A stretch of 64,000 bases of DNA from Polytrichum commune (taxonomy: Eukaryota; Streptophyta; Polytrichopsida; Polytrichales; Polytrichaceae), in NCBI GenBank assembly GCA_950295325.1, contig OX485807.1, positions 28,369,666 to 28,433,665 of the forward strand. Direction: 5' to 3'. A program made the position numbers and the translations under genes. Positions 34,291 through 47,050 of this stretch are shown here, in pieces. The stretch's first letter is position 1, and each line of letters starts with the position of its first letter. The notes beneath the pieces are model-generated. The model saw only the letters and a program-made list of their open reading frames with translations, was not told the origin of the DNA and searched no databases.

Positions 34291-34310
34291 GTCTGGTGGG
34301 GATGCTCTTA

Positions 34311-36586
34311 GTAAGGAGGGTTCTCTTCTGAGCAGCAAAGTTGGAAGACATTCAAGCACACATTCATAATTGGGTTGAAAGCAATGATCAGGGAGATTTT
34401 CTACACGAACTCTCTAATAATTGGTTGAGATGGGCCCCAACCAGTTGGAACCTATTCTTTGTCGGTTCGGGGTGGGATCCATCAAGCTAATCTGGTTCAT
34501 TTCCCCCACTTAGTTCGGTTGAAATCTAGATGTATAAAAAATCTGGTAGTATAAAATCCGTTTAAATAAAATTATGGCCAGTTTTCATTTTTTTTCTTCT
34601 TCAAATAATTTACTTTTCCTCACAAAAAACCCAATTTATCCTTGGCAAGAGTTGAACATGGTTCAAATGCCCCCCCCCCCCACTAGTTGGGGGCTAAGGA
34701 TGTACAACCCCTCAGGCCAATGAATGAGGAGAACCGACGGCTCTTTACAAATGAACCGATTGCTATAGGCAAATAACTGGACATCGAAGAGGGTAGTCGG
34801 ATGGACATCCGATTTATAAAGGGAGGAAACCGGATATCAACCAGTCTTGATTTTGAATTAATAGGTAATTGATAGATTTAAGGTGTAAACCCCCGGAAAT
34901 AAACTGTCCCCCTGAGGGTATCGGCGAATATTGTCCGCCCACCATGGATATGGGCTAGATCTCGACCGTGTATGGGGAGGGTCGTAGGGAGATAGTAGTC
35001 TTCTCCCGTTGTCATTTCTACACTCACTCTCACTCACTCCCATTCTCTCTTGTTGCTTGTCCCCGTAACTCCATGGTTGGTCCCGTGTTGCTTGCCCTGG
35101 CTACTCTCCGTGATCTTCTTGTTAGATTCCCTAAGCATGGTTGTAAGGGGCTCTCGGTTGTGTCAACCTCCTTTGTTGGAAACTCATTTGAGCAAGAATA
35201 GCAAGAAATTGAGCCAAACTCCTAGTTTTCTTGGCTTCTGCCTGCTTCAGTAACACTTTATCCTCTTAGGCTATGGTATGTTCTCTGTTCTTTACGTATG
35301 TGAAACTTGCCATGGTTGCATCACCAACATGACACCGCTGCAAATGACACTCATCTTCCAAATCTTGTACATAATGTTCATGTGTACAAAGTTGCGAGAA
35401 TTTGGTAGAGATTTGAATTCCAAGCTACATAGAAGTCTCCTTTGATGCATACATTTGCACAAAACTTGCCATGGATGGTTTGTCAACATGACTCTACCGA
35501 ACATGACACTTATCTTGGTAATCAAACCAAATCTTGTACATATTGTTTATGTGTCAGCTACAAAAACTTGGTGATAATTGGTGCCCAATTAGTGGTTGTT
35601 GAGACCTTTACAATCGACATCAAATAGATGGTTTCCACTCTCTGTTCCTTCTAAGGTCAAAGTGAATGAATTGTGAACGTGGCGTCACATGATCCATAGT
35701 AGTATTTACTTGATTGATATTTTATAAAATGTGGTCCACAAAATGTGAGAGTTTATGAATCTAGAGGTCCATGTGATTTGGTTGAGAAATGGTAATTCAG
35801 ATACTTTGTTTTGCTACAACTCTTGCAAGTTGTTCTAGTCGTGGCTTTATATACATAAAGATGATATGTACAATTTCATAGTAAAGGAAGTAAACAAAAA
35901 TTACATATTTTTTTCTTTTTGAAGAAACTATGTCACGAGAAATTGATTTTGTTCTATAACAATTGATATTACATCTCATAAATGAAAATTGATACTTAAA
36001 CTTGTGCTCAATATGTTCAGGTGCACAATTATCCCCCAAAAGGAGAAAAAAGAAGGTGAAGTTGTCCCCGTATGTGGGAGAGATTCCTTCATATCGTATC
36101 GTTTTTATGTTAGAGAACATACGACTTGTTTTCATGTGCCTCTTTCCATAAAGCCTCATTTAAGTGTTGATATCCTCACATACATTTAGTAACTTGGGTC
36201 GTACTTTGCAAAACATCAAAATAATCTAGAATTCATATGAATGAATAATTTGTGCTTACATATGAATTATGGAGGCAATTGGTTTGATGTTACCTGAGGC
36301 AAATTAATAAGAATTGAATTTATGATATTTTCCATCATTCAATCTTGAATTCCTAAATACTCATTTTACATATTGTAATGTAACGAACACAACATTACGT
36401 AATTTTCAAGACTTTCTGAAAGCCTAATCGGACGTATGATTTGACAATCTATATAAACGATCGACTATTACAGGTTTTTATATTAGGGTTTAGGGTTGTT
36501 GGTGTCAGTTCTAAGACTTCCTCTTGGTTGGGTGTGCACACACTCATTATTGCATCAATGCATTGGCACATTGGAATTGGGTTTCA
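34311..36586. other. no gene seen; one diverged tandem repeat
   Basis: AT-rich intergenic DNA. 35306-35460 and 35462-35620 are diverged head-to-tail copies ('aacttgccatgg', 'caacatgac', 'caaatcttgtacata.tgttcatgtg'). A minus-strand frame at 35797-36159 has no recognised domain. A 12-C run lies at 34670-34681. Confidence 0.45.
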
Positions 36587-36760
36587 TTTGTAAATCATTT
36601 TAGTTTACGTGCTTGAACAATGTTTACATTGCAAAATGTTTACAAAATATAAGGCAAACAAAATTTTTACATTGCAAAATGTTTCATTTGTAAATCATTT
36701 TAGCTTACATTGCATTGATTTTCTTTTTTTTGTAATGTAAACATTTTGTTTGCCTTATAG
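36587..36760. repeat. small fold-back (inverted repeat)
   Basis: The arms TATAAGGCAAACAAAAT (from 36648) and the complementary ATTTTGTTTGCCTTATAG (to 36760), with extensions TTTACATT, surround about 45 bp. A direct repeat 'catttgtaaatcattttag' occurs at 36587 and 36685. Confidence 0.65.
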
Positions 36761-36929
36761 TTATATTCTAAGAACTTTGTTGAGTCTGAAAAATTTGTCT
36801 TCACATGGCAAAAATACCAAAATACCTTCGTCCTATGTTTTATAAAAATTCACAAAGTAATGACACAATACACATTCAAACATCGTCATCATTTGAAGGT
36901 TGTTCATCTTATCCAGGTTTAACTCCAAT

Positions 36930-38790
36930 ATAAATTATTGTGAATTAGTGGAAGGACGCATGATATATTCATTTTGATTGGATGGAGTTTGATTATGTAA
37001 CATGTAAAATTTATTATAAGTTTGCAGACAAAAAAAATGAGATGAACCTTTGCCACTATAGACAATATTAACATTTGAATATCGGCTTTTCAAGACCATG
37101 GGAAAAGTGGAGAAGATGGAAGAGCAAACAATGAAAAGAAAAATCGTAAAGGCAAATCGTACATGTAAAAAAGTTATGCATTCATTGTTTCAAGCATCTT
37201 ATTACATCCATAATAAAATCATTCATTTAAAAAAAATTGGTTTTTTGGTTTTTACTTGTGAAGGTAAAAACTAATATGGTGAAGATATTTTACGATAATG
37301 AGAAAATTTATGGCGAGATTTTATTTTGCATTTCATCAATGGTTTTAAAGAGAGTTTTTAAATAATGTGCGAGACTCTAGGACCTTTGGTATTATGATTA
37401 ATGAGTATACGGATATATTTGTAACATGTCATCTTATTGTATTTACTTATTTTATTAAGGAAGGTCTTTCTCTCTATATTTTTCTTGTTTTGTTGCATTT
37501 TGAAGATAGAAAGAAAGATGCATGTATAATATTTACAACATTAAAAATATATATATGAAGGAATAAATTCTAGATTTTTACAAATATGTGGAATTTAGTT
37601 ATGATAGTACATCAGCCATGATCGGTAAAATTTTAAATTTTAAATTTTTATTTTTATTATTTTTATTATTAAAAATAATAATAATATGAAAAAAATTAGA
37701 ATTGTAATGAGATTAAAGAAAATTTTAAATAAAATCATTACATCCGTCCATTGTAAAGTACATACAACAAATTTGGCAATTTTAGATATAACAAAAATTC
37801 CATTTTGCAAAACGTTGTTTAGAGAAGTAAATTCACTTTTGAATTTCGCAACAATGCATTCCAAAAAGTCGTATAAGAGGGAAAAAAATGAGTTGATTCG
37901 ATTGTAAGAGAAGTTTGTTGATTCTAAAAAATGTTTTAAAAAATATCCAAAAATTAAATAATGATACAGTGGCAAGCGGTAACAACCTTTTGTGATTTTT
38001 TAGAGGACATTCTAACATACTTCCAAGACAATCTCAATACTATGGAGGATAGAGTCGGTTCCAATATATTTAGAAATTTTTGCATGTTCAAGTACATTTG
38101 TATGTTTTTTTATATTTTTTATATTTTATTCATATTATGATGTATATTTCAAAATAAGTTTGTAGACGTAACCACAATAGACTCAATAATAAAGACCGAT
38201 ATTGTCCAAATTTGTATGTTCTTCATTGAAGAGACTACGGATTTGAACAGTGAGACTTTCAATGAGCAAACATAGTCCCTCAATATTCTAAAATTTGGTC
38301 CTCAAGGAAGATATATAAAAAGGTTATCCAGTGAAATTAAAATAAATAAGTATCATAACATTAATATAATACATGATAAAACTGGGCAGGAGCTCATGGA
38401 TGCAATAGTATTTTTGAAGCAATTTGTCTTAGCAGTGTGCAATGCATTACAATCTAGGTTTATAGACAACCACGTCATGACAATATTTAGAATGTTTGAT
38501 CCGACCAATATGTGTTCTAAACAAGTTGGTTTGACTAATTAAAGGGTAGTTGATTTAGAGTGGTTTATGTCACGGAAAACCTTCATTTTGTCCTCCATGG
38601 GTAGTATAAATAAACGTTGGCTTTGTTCAAAGACTTCATCTAGCATGTTCAAATGTACTCCATGGTAGATGAGGTAAAAGAATGAACATCAATGCATGCT
38701 TGTAAACACAATGATGATGTTTTTACAATCAATTGCTCATGATGACCTTTCTGTGTTCTTGAAACCATCTCAAACTAGCAAAGTTCTTCT
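36930..38790 (+). pseudogene. hAT transposase pseudogene (ZNF862/C17orf113-like)
   Basis: Blocks in order: a zinc-finger-like start (HFDWMEFDYVTCKIYYKFADKK, partly, near 36970-37040); FGIMINEYTDIFVTCHLIVF (37385-37445), the DEST-type catalytic block with D changed to N; SVHCKVHTTNLAIL (about 37745); IQWQAVTTFCDFLEDILTYF (about 37962-38022); FVDVTTIDSIIKTDIVQICM (38160-38220); LMDAIVFLKQFVLAVCNALQSRF (38395-38460); and DPTNMCSKQVGL (38500-38535). Several frame changes and stops separate them. It belongs to a different subgroup from the hAT copies at 1250 and 7585. No TIRs were identified. It is very AT-rich, suggesting age. Confidence 0.75.
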
Positions 38791-38799
38791 ATAAAGAAA

Positions 38800-40548
38800 A
38801 AAAGAAAAAAGAAATCAAGGATTGCCAAGTAGCTAAGTACAACCGATCATGATGCACATAGCGCCATGAAGTACAAGCTCTCCTGTTTCGAATCCTAAAA
38901 CAACCATATGCAAATTGCTTGGAGGTTTCATTTCAAGCGAGAAAGGCAAAAACATTATGGCTTTATATTGTTGCGAACCACTACGTGATGCTCAAGTACC
39001 CAAAACAATCTCAAGTTGCACCACAAAACAAAGTTCGGAGGCACCCAAAATTGAACTATCACCTTGCAGAGTTGGGCAGCAGTTTTGGTTTTGTGTGGAG
39101 AGGCCATGTCAATGCAGGCCAAGACCTCCCCGTCATCCCCACCCTCATCTCTTTCACGCCCATGCATGGTGCTCCAAAAGAAAATTACAATCACAGAGTC
39201 CCTGATCCTTTCTTGCAAATTACCCAGAGAATGCTCATAGCTCTCACAACCAAAAAAACAAAACAACACACTTAGACCAAGTACTCACATGGTTTTATGA
39301 TTCATTCCACAACTGTGTCTGCAAATCAGCCTCGCCTTCCAACATTCCTGGCGAGTGATTACTATTCATAAGTGTTGAAATTGCATTTCATCACATATCC
39401 TATGTTGACAAAAGTGCATTTGTGAGTGACTCACCCAGTATGAGTAGACAATCTTAAAAATATGACTATAGTATTTGATAATAATATAGTTTGTTACAAA
39501 CAGGACCTAGGCGTTCAATTTTCAGGACTCAAAGTTGAATCTGTGGATACTAGGAATCTTGTTAACCCTTGTAGGTGTTTATCACAGGTGCCAGTGCAGA
39601 TTCTTCATAGCTTCTGCAACTCCATGAGAATTTGGAATCCAGCACAAGAAAGCAAGGTGCAGAAATGCGGCTGCTGGAATGAGGTACTGTAATACATGGA
39701 TTGGAGGAAAGCCGATGATGACAATTCAATAAATTAGAGCTGATTACTCAACACCTGCTGCAACATTGGGCAGGTTCAGACCTGTACTCATCCTGGAAGA
39801 TCAACAGTGATCTCCAAAAGACGTTGATCAGTTCAGGCACAAATTACATCAGAACAGAAATTGCACTTGAACATCCTCTTTATGTATTGAAGGGTTAAGT
39901 CCACAGTAAATGAAAATTTCTGTGAGCTGAGAGATTATTTTCACATAACATTTTTAAGACAGCGTTCTTCCGACCCTTCAACAAGGACTCAGTGTCCTAT
40001 TAGAACATAATGTTGCACCATCCAGATCTAGAATTTTTTCTGATATCACAAGTTGCTCCTTTCCTCGCACCAGATCTCCTAGCTTCAAGAACTCATACAA
40101 CACTCAGGAGGATATCATATACACGCAACACTCATGGTAGCTGGGAATATGTTAACTAAGAAAACTAGAAGAGTGATGGCTAACGAAGTTATGTCATGTG
40201 AGTAATTTTTTTGGGTCATCACATAGCATTGTTCAGCTTCTTATGTAGCCACCCCTGGACAAGAATCGTAAACCATTGCAGCAAGAGCAATAGAGTAGTT
40301 GCCCACATTAGCAGGAAAACATCATAAAAGGTATCGAAAATAGAATTTGGGCAGCTTAATCTCATGTGGGAATCAGTGCAAGCAGGTTAGCATGTTTGCA
40401 AATTGCTATTGCTAGCACAAGTAGACACCAATATCACCAATCTATCCCCAGTTTATCCTCACATCTTGAGCCAAATTTTTAAATCAACAATTAGAACTTC
40501 TTAGCCGGGTATTTCCCATGTTGACTTTACATTTCAGCGAAAGTAAGG
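38800..40548. other. no gene seen (3' side of the PLD gene)
   Basis: Overlapping frames of 96-118 codons at 38915-39275 exist on both strands but show no domain. Confidence 0.4.
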
Positions 40549-40920
40549 TATACGGCCCTGATGTGGTCACTCTTCTTAAGCAGACACCAACATTTGAGTG
40601 GTATCCCCAAATACCTGTACATAGACATATCAAATCCTACACCTTGAATCGGCAAGGCTTGTAGTTGCCACAGGACATGTGTTACAATGAGAATAGACTA
40701 TGTGCTCAACCTATAGGCACTATTCTGGGTTCTATACTTCACAACTGGGAGAGCCTAGGTGATCACTCAATGAGAAAGAGAATCTTCAACCTGATCCAAT
40801 GATCTCTTACTTTTGCATCTCAACTCCCATTCTTGAGATTGAAATGACAATCTTAATGATAATTCCCAATCTGATCCAATGGCCAGAATTGTATGTGAAG
40901 TTGTGAGTGCCCACAAGAAG
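40549..40920. mobile_element. decayed T4 element
   Basis: The left end AAGGTATACGGCCCTGATG matches the T4 terminus. The interior shares 'catctcaactcccattctt' and 'gaaatgacaatctt' with 21392-21801. The right end is eroded. Confidence 0.45.
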
Positions 40921-41435
40921 CCTGAAAACAAGTAGATCTCAGACATGAAAGAACAACAATTGCAAAGCAATATCAAAAGTCAATTACATCCAATGACCCA
41001 TTTGGTAGAATACGAGTATTTTGCAATGAACCAAGCTACAGCATCCCAGCAGTCACAAATGGATATAATCTTGCACATCAGACACTTCCAAGTCATTCCA
41101 TTTGCTAGAAACTGTTTACTAACCTTGCATTTCTTGCAAAGGAAGGTACACTAACCAGCACCAAGGCATCGTTCATATCATAAATACATCAGTCTACAGA
41201 GGAGGTATGCTAAGACATATCAACAGATAGCACCTCCCCAGAACCAAAACCTGACATTCTGTGTTTAGATATGATTCCAAACCTTGATATTCCATCTACC
41301 TCACTCCATGGGCCTCGCAAGGTAGGTTAGGGAAATTGCAAATACTACAAGATTTACACTCTACACTGCTCACACAAACTATGCACAGATCAGTATTGCA
41401 ACCTGACATAGAAGTGCAGTAACCTTAGATGACCC

Positions 41436-44400
41436 TTAAGTGGTTAGAATGGATGGCAATGTTTCAGACTCTGTGCCCAAAATCTTTGCCTGCGTGTCAG
41501 GGAAACACTCCAAACCAGGAAGGTTGGTCACAGTCCCATCTTCGCCGATGGCCACAGGGTAGGTCAAAAGGTGACCTGGCATGTCCACAACTTCCTCACC
41601 TGCCCACAAGCCCCAGTGTTCATCAGCAATGCTATTCACTTTGCGGATACACTCCACATCCCAGGGCCTCAAGAAGCTGTTGTCCAACTTGCCCAAATGC
41701 TCGTACCAAAGACCCATACGGAAGCCATGGATGTGGGAGCGGGGTGGTCGATCTAATGCGAGATGGGCAGGTTGATAAGCACCCATAGCAGTCTCTGAGT
41801 CACGGGCTCCATCCATGGACCGCTGATTGATGTTGGCAGATCCTATAATGATGTATTCATCGTCCACTGCAGATGAAAATCTCCACATCAGTATCATTAA
41901 AAGGGAAGTTTTGCAACAATTGAAACAATTGCTAACTTGCTTGCATTGACTAAGGGCCACTCTACACTATGGCCGAGGACCATGACCATGAAATTGTAAA
42001 GGTTGATCTGAAGCCCATACCATGGAAAAAATAAATTTGAACTTAAGTGGACCATCCCATTCATGTGGACCCTTCTACACAATAAGTTGTGTAATACATC
42101 AAGGGTTGTGAGGGTTGGTGTCACAGTCTCCTGGTTTTATGTTAGACCCACCTCTTTCAGGTGGGCTTCACACAAAATCCAGTAGACCATTGAACATCAT
42201 CCATTGCATGCCATATAGGACTCCAAGTGGGTTTTTCATCCATTCAAACTTACTTGGTCCCTTAGGCCCTCAAGCTCTAGTGTGAAGTGAAGTGGGACCA
42301 TCTCAGGATTGCGATGGTCGTGGCCCCAAAAGCTCGAGTAGGTGTAAAGTGTGAAGTTATCAAGCTCTAGTGTAAACTCAACAAACCCATTCCCTCAGAA
42401 GAAATATTTTGGCATCACCAGATAACTTCCCATTTACTTCACCTCCACTCTCTGACCTTGCAATTCTAATGTAAGCAGATACAGAAGCTCACCAATCATC
42501 ATCTTGGCATGGACATAGATCATGAAACGCCGAGCATCCTGAGCTTTCTTGTAATTTTCATCGGCCTCCGGATGTTCAGTTGGCTCATACTCACCATCCA
42601 GCTTCACCTCCCTGTTCCCCAGGCAGAAGAATGTCAAGTAGTCCTTGGGGGTTGCATCCTCAACCTGGTGAGCCTTTAGAGCAGTGGCAATCTCAGTGTA
42701 CATCATTTCCATCGTCTTCTTTTGCCAGTCCAGGATAGCTTGCACTGAGCCACTCTCGGGAATTCCTTCTGGCCACATGGGTACTACTATATAAACTGTA
42801 AACCTCTCACCGTCCTCAATTTTACTGACAATCTTCCTCGTCAACTCCATAGGAATAAGATGTAGAGCACCAACATCTTGGTCCTCTTTCCAACCAAAAG
42901 AACTTCCCAAAAAGTACTGGTTCTCAATGTAAATGAAGTCTTTGGCACGTCTGATAGCATTGATGTAGGCATCTTGAATACTTCGGTCGATAATGTTATC
43001 TTTTCCGCTGATCAACCCAGCCCTTGCTGCCAACTCAGGTTCCTCAGGGAAGCCAAATGCGGCACCTAGAAGAATTTCAGAAACCACATGTTACAGAAGC
43101 AACAATGATAGTGTACATAAACTGCTAGTTGAATCCAGATTGTACTTCAATGAAACCATCACATATTGAGGAAGTTCCAGTGCAGATTAGTAAGTCAACC
43201 TGCAGAATTTGTTTTGACAAAACCAGCTCACAACAACCAAAGAAACAAACAAGCAGTCATTGAAAACTCACCTGCATCAATAGAACGAAAAAACTGGACA
43301 TGCCATGTATCAGGATCCTCATCAGAGCACACAGCAGAAGGCGGGTCAATTGTGGGAATTTCACGAATGGGAAGGAGCTTCTCTTCTTTAGCCTGCATTC
43401 TCCATCTTTGCTCAAAATTAAAGAGAACGTCCCATGCAATTGGGCCTTCAACTCTGCAATGGATATCATGCCATGGCTCCCGAGGACCTCCCTTTGCAAT
43501 GCTGGTTCCGGGGAAGTTAGGCTGGTGGAAATCTTTCGCATGAATGTTGTCAAGTGTTCGGAAAAGAGAGTGGCGCTGGTTGTCATAACGACCATCACAG
43601 ACATCAATTCCTCCCACAAAACTCATAATCCTCCTCTGTCCGGATCCTGATCCGGGGACAGGGGCGTCAACAATAATAGTTTTCTGGTGATGAGTAAACA
43701 TGGTACCAATTGTGAACCCCTGAATAATGCTCAGACTGTCATCAGGGTTGCGAGGGCAAAGGAAACAATTCACTTGACTGTTTTCAAAGTATGCCTCGGT
43801 GTCTTCATCATGGGTAGCCATCAAACCGTCCCTCTTCAAGAAGTCAATAGATGTCTTGTCATCCCACACCAGCAAATTGACACGAACACCTTCAACGGCC
43901 TTCTTCTTCAGAAGCTCTCCCAGTGTCACATTCTCACTTCCTGGAATCGGTCGGCGAGGGTCCCGCACAAGAGTGATCTCCGTGTACACAGACCAACCTG
44001 TAATGTAAATAAGTGTTCTGGCATTGCTGATAGCCTCAAAGACATCTTCCCAACAATGGGTAGGTTGTCTTGTAGCACCACCTGCTTGGTAAATAGGGGG
44101 TAAGAACCCATCCTCCATATGTGCGTCCTGGTACAATGTCACCTTGCAGCCCTTCCTTTGAGGGAAATAGCAGTAAGGCACACCGAGGTACCGAGCATCC
44201 CTCACACCAAGTCCCCAGTGCGCATCATGACTGGCCTCGAAGAACTGCAACCGGAAACGGACCTCACTGTTTTTCACTTTATCTCCATTATCCTTGTAGA
44301 GAGGGTACCAGTCATCAATAACTTCCCCTGACAGCACTTGCTCTGCAGGGATCTTGGCTCGCCCAACAACCACGGTACCCACGATTGCAGCATCTTTCAT

Positions 44401-45145
44401 GGACACAGTTACGTCCTCCACAGTGTGGCAGCAGTAAATGCGGAACTGCTCATTCCACACTGGGTCAACAGGCTCGCCCTTCAACACCCGTGTGCGTCCC
44501 ACTCTTGCAGTTCCTAGATCCACTGTTGCATAGTATTGGCTCTCACCTTTCCCGAAGGTCAATGCTTCCTCGGCAGATTCCACAAACTGCCAGGCCCACC
44601 CAAACAAACTCAATACACCTTTAATGGAAGTTCACATGTCATCCCAATGCAGGCAAACCAAACTCAGTATGCCAAACTTTGCAGTATCATCACTATGCGC
44701 ATCACTACTTGAGAGGGAGAGGAATCTGATATGAAGAGTAATTCCCAGTTAACAATCAAAATTCCTGAGTTTAATTTCCCAACTGCACAACTCTAACCTT
44801 CCTAAGTAGCTACTCTCTATAAAATTCAAAGTGCACTTCATCAAGTGCAGAACTCATGAACATGTTCCACAAGACAACCACTTGCAGGTGTAATGTATGA
44901 ACCACAAAAACTGCGAAACAGCTCACAACAGCCCACCAGCAAATCTCTTTCATCACCGTTTGGGACACTCTACTGCAGCATGGGATCTGGTCGCAGGATA
45001 AAAGCTGCAGAGTTGGGACAATATAGAAAATTGAGCTCACCTTCCTGAAGAACGCTGGAGCATTTGCAGTTCTACGCTCCGTGACGATGTGCCTCCCCGC
45101 ATAGATCGTCACGTGCAAAGTCCCGTGCAATAGGTACTTCGCCAT
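41436..45145 (-). CDS. PLDA-like: phospholipase D, alpha class
   Basis: Hydrolyses phosphatidylcholine and related lipids to phosphatidic acid at membranes, with Ca2+; a signalling and stress enzyme in plants. Four coding exons (minus strand): 45145-45041, 44586-43272, 43065-42493, 41866-41436. They total 2424 nt, 807 aa plus stop, all phases consistent with GT-AG introns, close to the usual 805-812 aa. The N-terminal C2 domain starts [12 protein letters not shown] and runs to about residue 150. The first HKD motif HHQKTIIVD is near residue 335; [13 protein letters not shown] is about residue 530; the second HKD, spanning the last intron (VHAKMMI, then [17 protein letters not shown]), is near 658. 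It ends with the typical SILTT tail. All catalytic residues are present. ATG context GCAGCCATGG. An acceptor at 45161-45162 just 5' of the ATG indicates a leader intron, as in other PLD-alpha genes. Confidence 0.95.
41954..42360 (+). mobile_element. MITE T1 copy inside the last PLD intron
   Basis: It starts GGGCCACT after TAA (41951-41953) and contains 'gtctcctggtttt.tgt' and 'ccattgcatgccatat' blocks in T1 order. The right end near 42360 (GTGTGAAG then TTA) lacks the last few bases. It is diverged, so the insertion is old. Confidence 0.6.
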
Positions 45146-46510
45146 GGCTGCGGCGGGCTCTCTGCACAACATTTCCCATATTGACGGCTTGTGTCAGTAC
45201 ATCGTCATCAGACCCCAAACAAAAGAAAAAAAATCCCGAAACAGCCCACTGTACCGCAGATCTTTCTTTACACCTACACCTAGAATCAGATGCATACCTC
45301 ATTACCAGCGCCATCTGAGGAGGCAGCGGTCTCGTAGAGACGAGCGCCCTCGGCACAGAAGCGTCGTCCAAGTAACTTACACATGACCCCATTTTACCAA
45401 ACCCACGGAAAGAAGAAAGAACGTGACAATCGCCAAAATGCGACCCCCTAGTACTAGAGCGAACTAATGGAATGGATTGGATGGATACAAAGCTACATTT
45501 AATTACACCTGCTGCAACTCTGAGCGGTCACTGAATTCATTCACTACCGGATCGTGTGTTCTACCATGGCGGACAAGGATGTGTCTAAAGAAAAGACCAG
45601 GACAAATATTTTCTGAGCCTAAACCGAATCCTCATGGTAGACGACGTGTATGTCACATGAGGGAAGGCACTGGAATAATAATTCCTCCAAAATTCTGCGT
45701 CACCGACATGGCTACTTCAACAAGAAGATGCTTACACCATGGCTGACCGCAAGATCCTTCGCTTTTTAGAGCGAGCCACATTCACGGACCAACGTTTCCG
45801 TTTCGCCAGATCTACCTCCCACTCTCTGATCCACCTAACCTCGACCTCGTGCAAGAACTCCCCAATCCTCCCCCCTATCCTTCTTGCCACTACACATCTC
45901 TATCTCCTTCCTCCCTCTGTAATCCAGGGAAACCCACACATCACTAAACACCGACCACACAAACCAACCAACCCGTGAGCTCTGTAAGTAAGCTCTTAGG
46001 AGAGGCATGACCAAACCAACCTGAAGCACGTGCAATGCGATTACGACAGCGAAACGGGATCCTTGTTCGAGGAGGAGGTGCGAGCGAACGAGCAAGCGAG
46101 CTCCAGTTCCCAGAAGTCGTTTGTTCAGCGCTTGGACCAGATCCTTGTTGCGAAAGCGGGTGTGAAGACAATTGACTTAGGGTCTTGCGTGACCCGGTAG
46201 CCTTGAGCCTGGAGAGCTGCGAAAGGCTTGCAGATTTGAAGGCGGACAGCGAGGGCCGAGGCTCCTGCGATGCGCACCGGATCGATGGATTCGGCCCAAG
46301 ACTTGCGAAGCTCTCTAAACTTTCCACTGCCTCGTCTGCATGCTTTCCTTGTGTGGCGTTTGCCTCTGAGCAGAGGGAGCGAGGAAGGGAGGGGAGGACC
46401 GGACGGGCCGGGCGATGCCAGGACGGGCCGGGTGTTCCTGGCGACTCTGGCCGGGTGGGGTGGGTCTGACAAGGTCCGCCCACCAACTCGCCGACGTGGC
46501 AAGGGCGGAC
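45146..46510 (-). promoter_or_regulatory. PLD leader, leader intron and promoter region
   Basis: The splice acceptor gtgcag lies at 45162-45167, 16 bp before the ATG. The G+C-rich block at 46020-46500 is the likely untranslated first exon plus core promoter; one possible donor is at 46020 (cttcag then gttggt), which is weak. GACGTGGC (46492-46499) is an ABRE-like core. No TATA box is evident. Long minus-strand frames here (45944-46502) are explained by base composition. Confidence 0.4.
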
Positions 46511-46557
46511 TGCCCTTTTATTGGAGATCCATTATCACTAGGCTATCTACACCCTAA

Positions 46558-47050
46558 GGGCCACGTCACACACGAGCCAAGAGCTGTGACCATGAAAGCG
46601 TGAGAGCCCAAAAGAAAGTGTCCAAGGGCCGTCCCAACACACCTCCAAAATCATGTAGTGTGGTCACGGACCCTCAAGTGTATTGTCTAGTTGACCGGGC
46701 CCTCAACCAGATGGTGTTTCAATGAATTTCCATTCATGCGGATCCTCACACATGATAAAATAAAATGAATCAACGGTTTGTGAGTGTTCGGAGTGTCATG
46801 GTCTCCCGGTTTTGTGTCAGGTCTCCTTCCAAGAGGTGGTTTTTGAAATAATCTAAGTGACCATGAAACATTATCCATTTGATGCCATGTAGGAGTCCAT
46901 GTAGACTTTACATCCATCTTGCATTCACTTACTCCATTGGTCCCTCAAGCACAGTGTGAAGCAAACTTGGACCAGCTCCGCCTTTTCCACCAATGAGAGT
47001 GCTTGAAGTGCAATGATCATGGACCCTTAGTCTTGTGTGTGAAGTGGTCC
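46558..47050 (+). mobile_element. MITE T1, full-length copy (493 bp)
   Basis: TAA duplications occur at 46555-46557 and 47051-47053. The left end is GGGCCACGTCACACACGAG and the right complement is GGACCACTTCACACACAAG. A 3-bp TAA and GG-starting ends indicate PIF/Harbinger (Tourist-like). It sits directly upstream of the PLD leader/promoter. Confidence 0.9.

Larger units (their letters stand above)
30999..34307 (+). mobile_element. 3.3-kb PIF/Harbinger element lacking a transposase
   Basis: TTA occurs on both sides (30996-30998 and 34308-34310). Ends: left GAGCGTCCCCACCAG, right complement GAGCATCCCCACCAG, a 14/15 match. A 3-bp TTA duplication is the PIF/Harbinger hallmark, and the internal ORF is the Myb/SANT-like ORF1 that accompanies Harbinger transposases. 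From 32460 to the right end no DDE transposase block is visible, so the copy is not autonomous. The right subterminal 220 bp is packed with CGGGCA-type motifs. Confidence 0.85.

Noticed and set aside
38915-39275. Overlapping 96-118-codon ORFs
   Set aside because: Open on both strands, with no domain, splice context or homology that I recognise.
45944-46603. Several 60-180-codon ORFs on both strands of the G+C-rich block
   Set aside because: High G+C lengthens chance frames. Position and splice-acceptor evidence favour the PLD leader and promoter.
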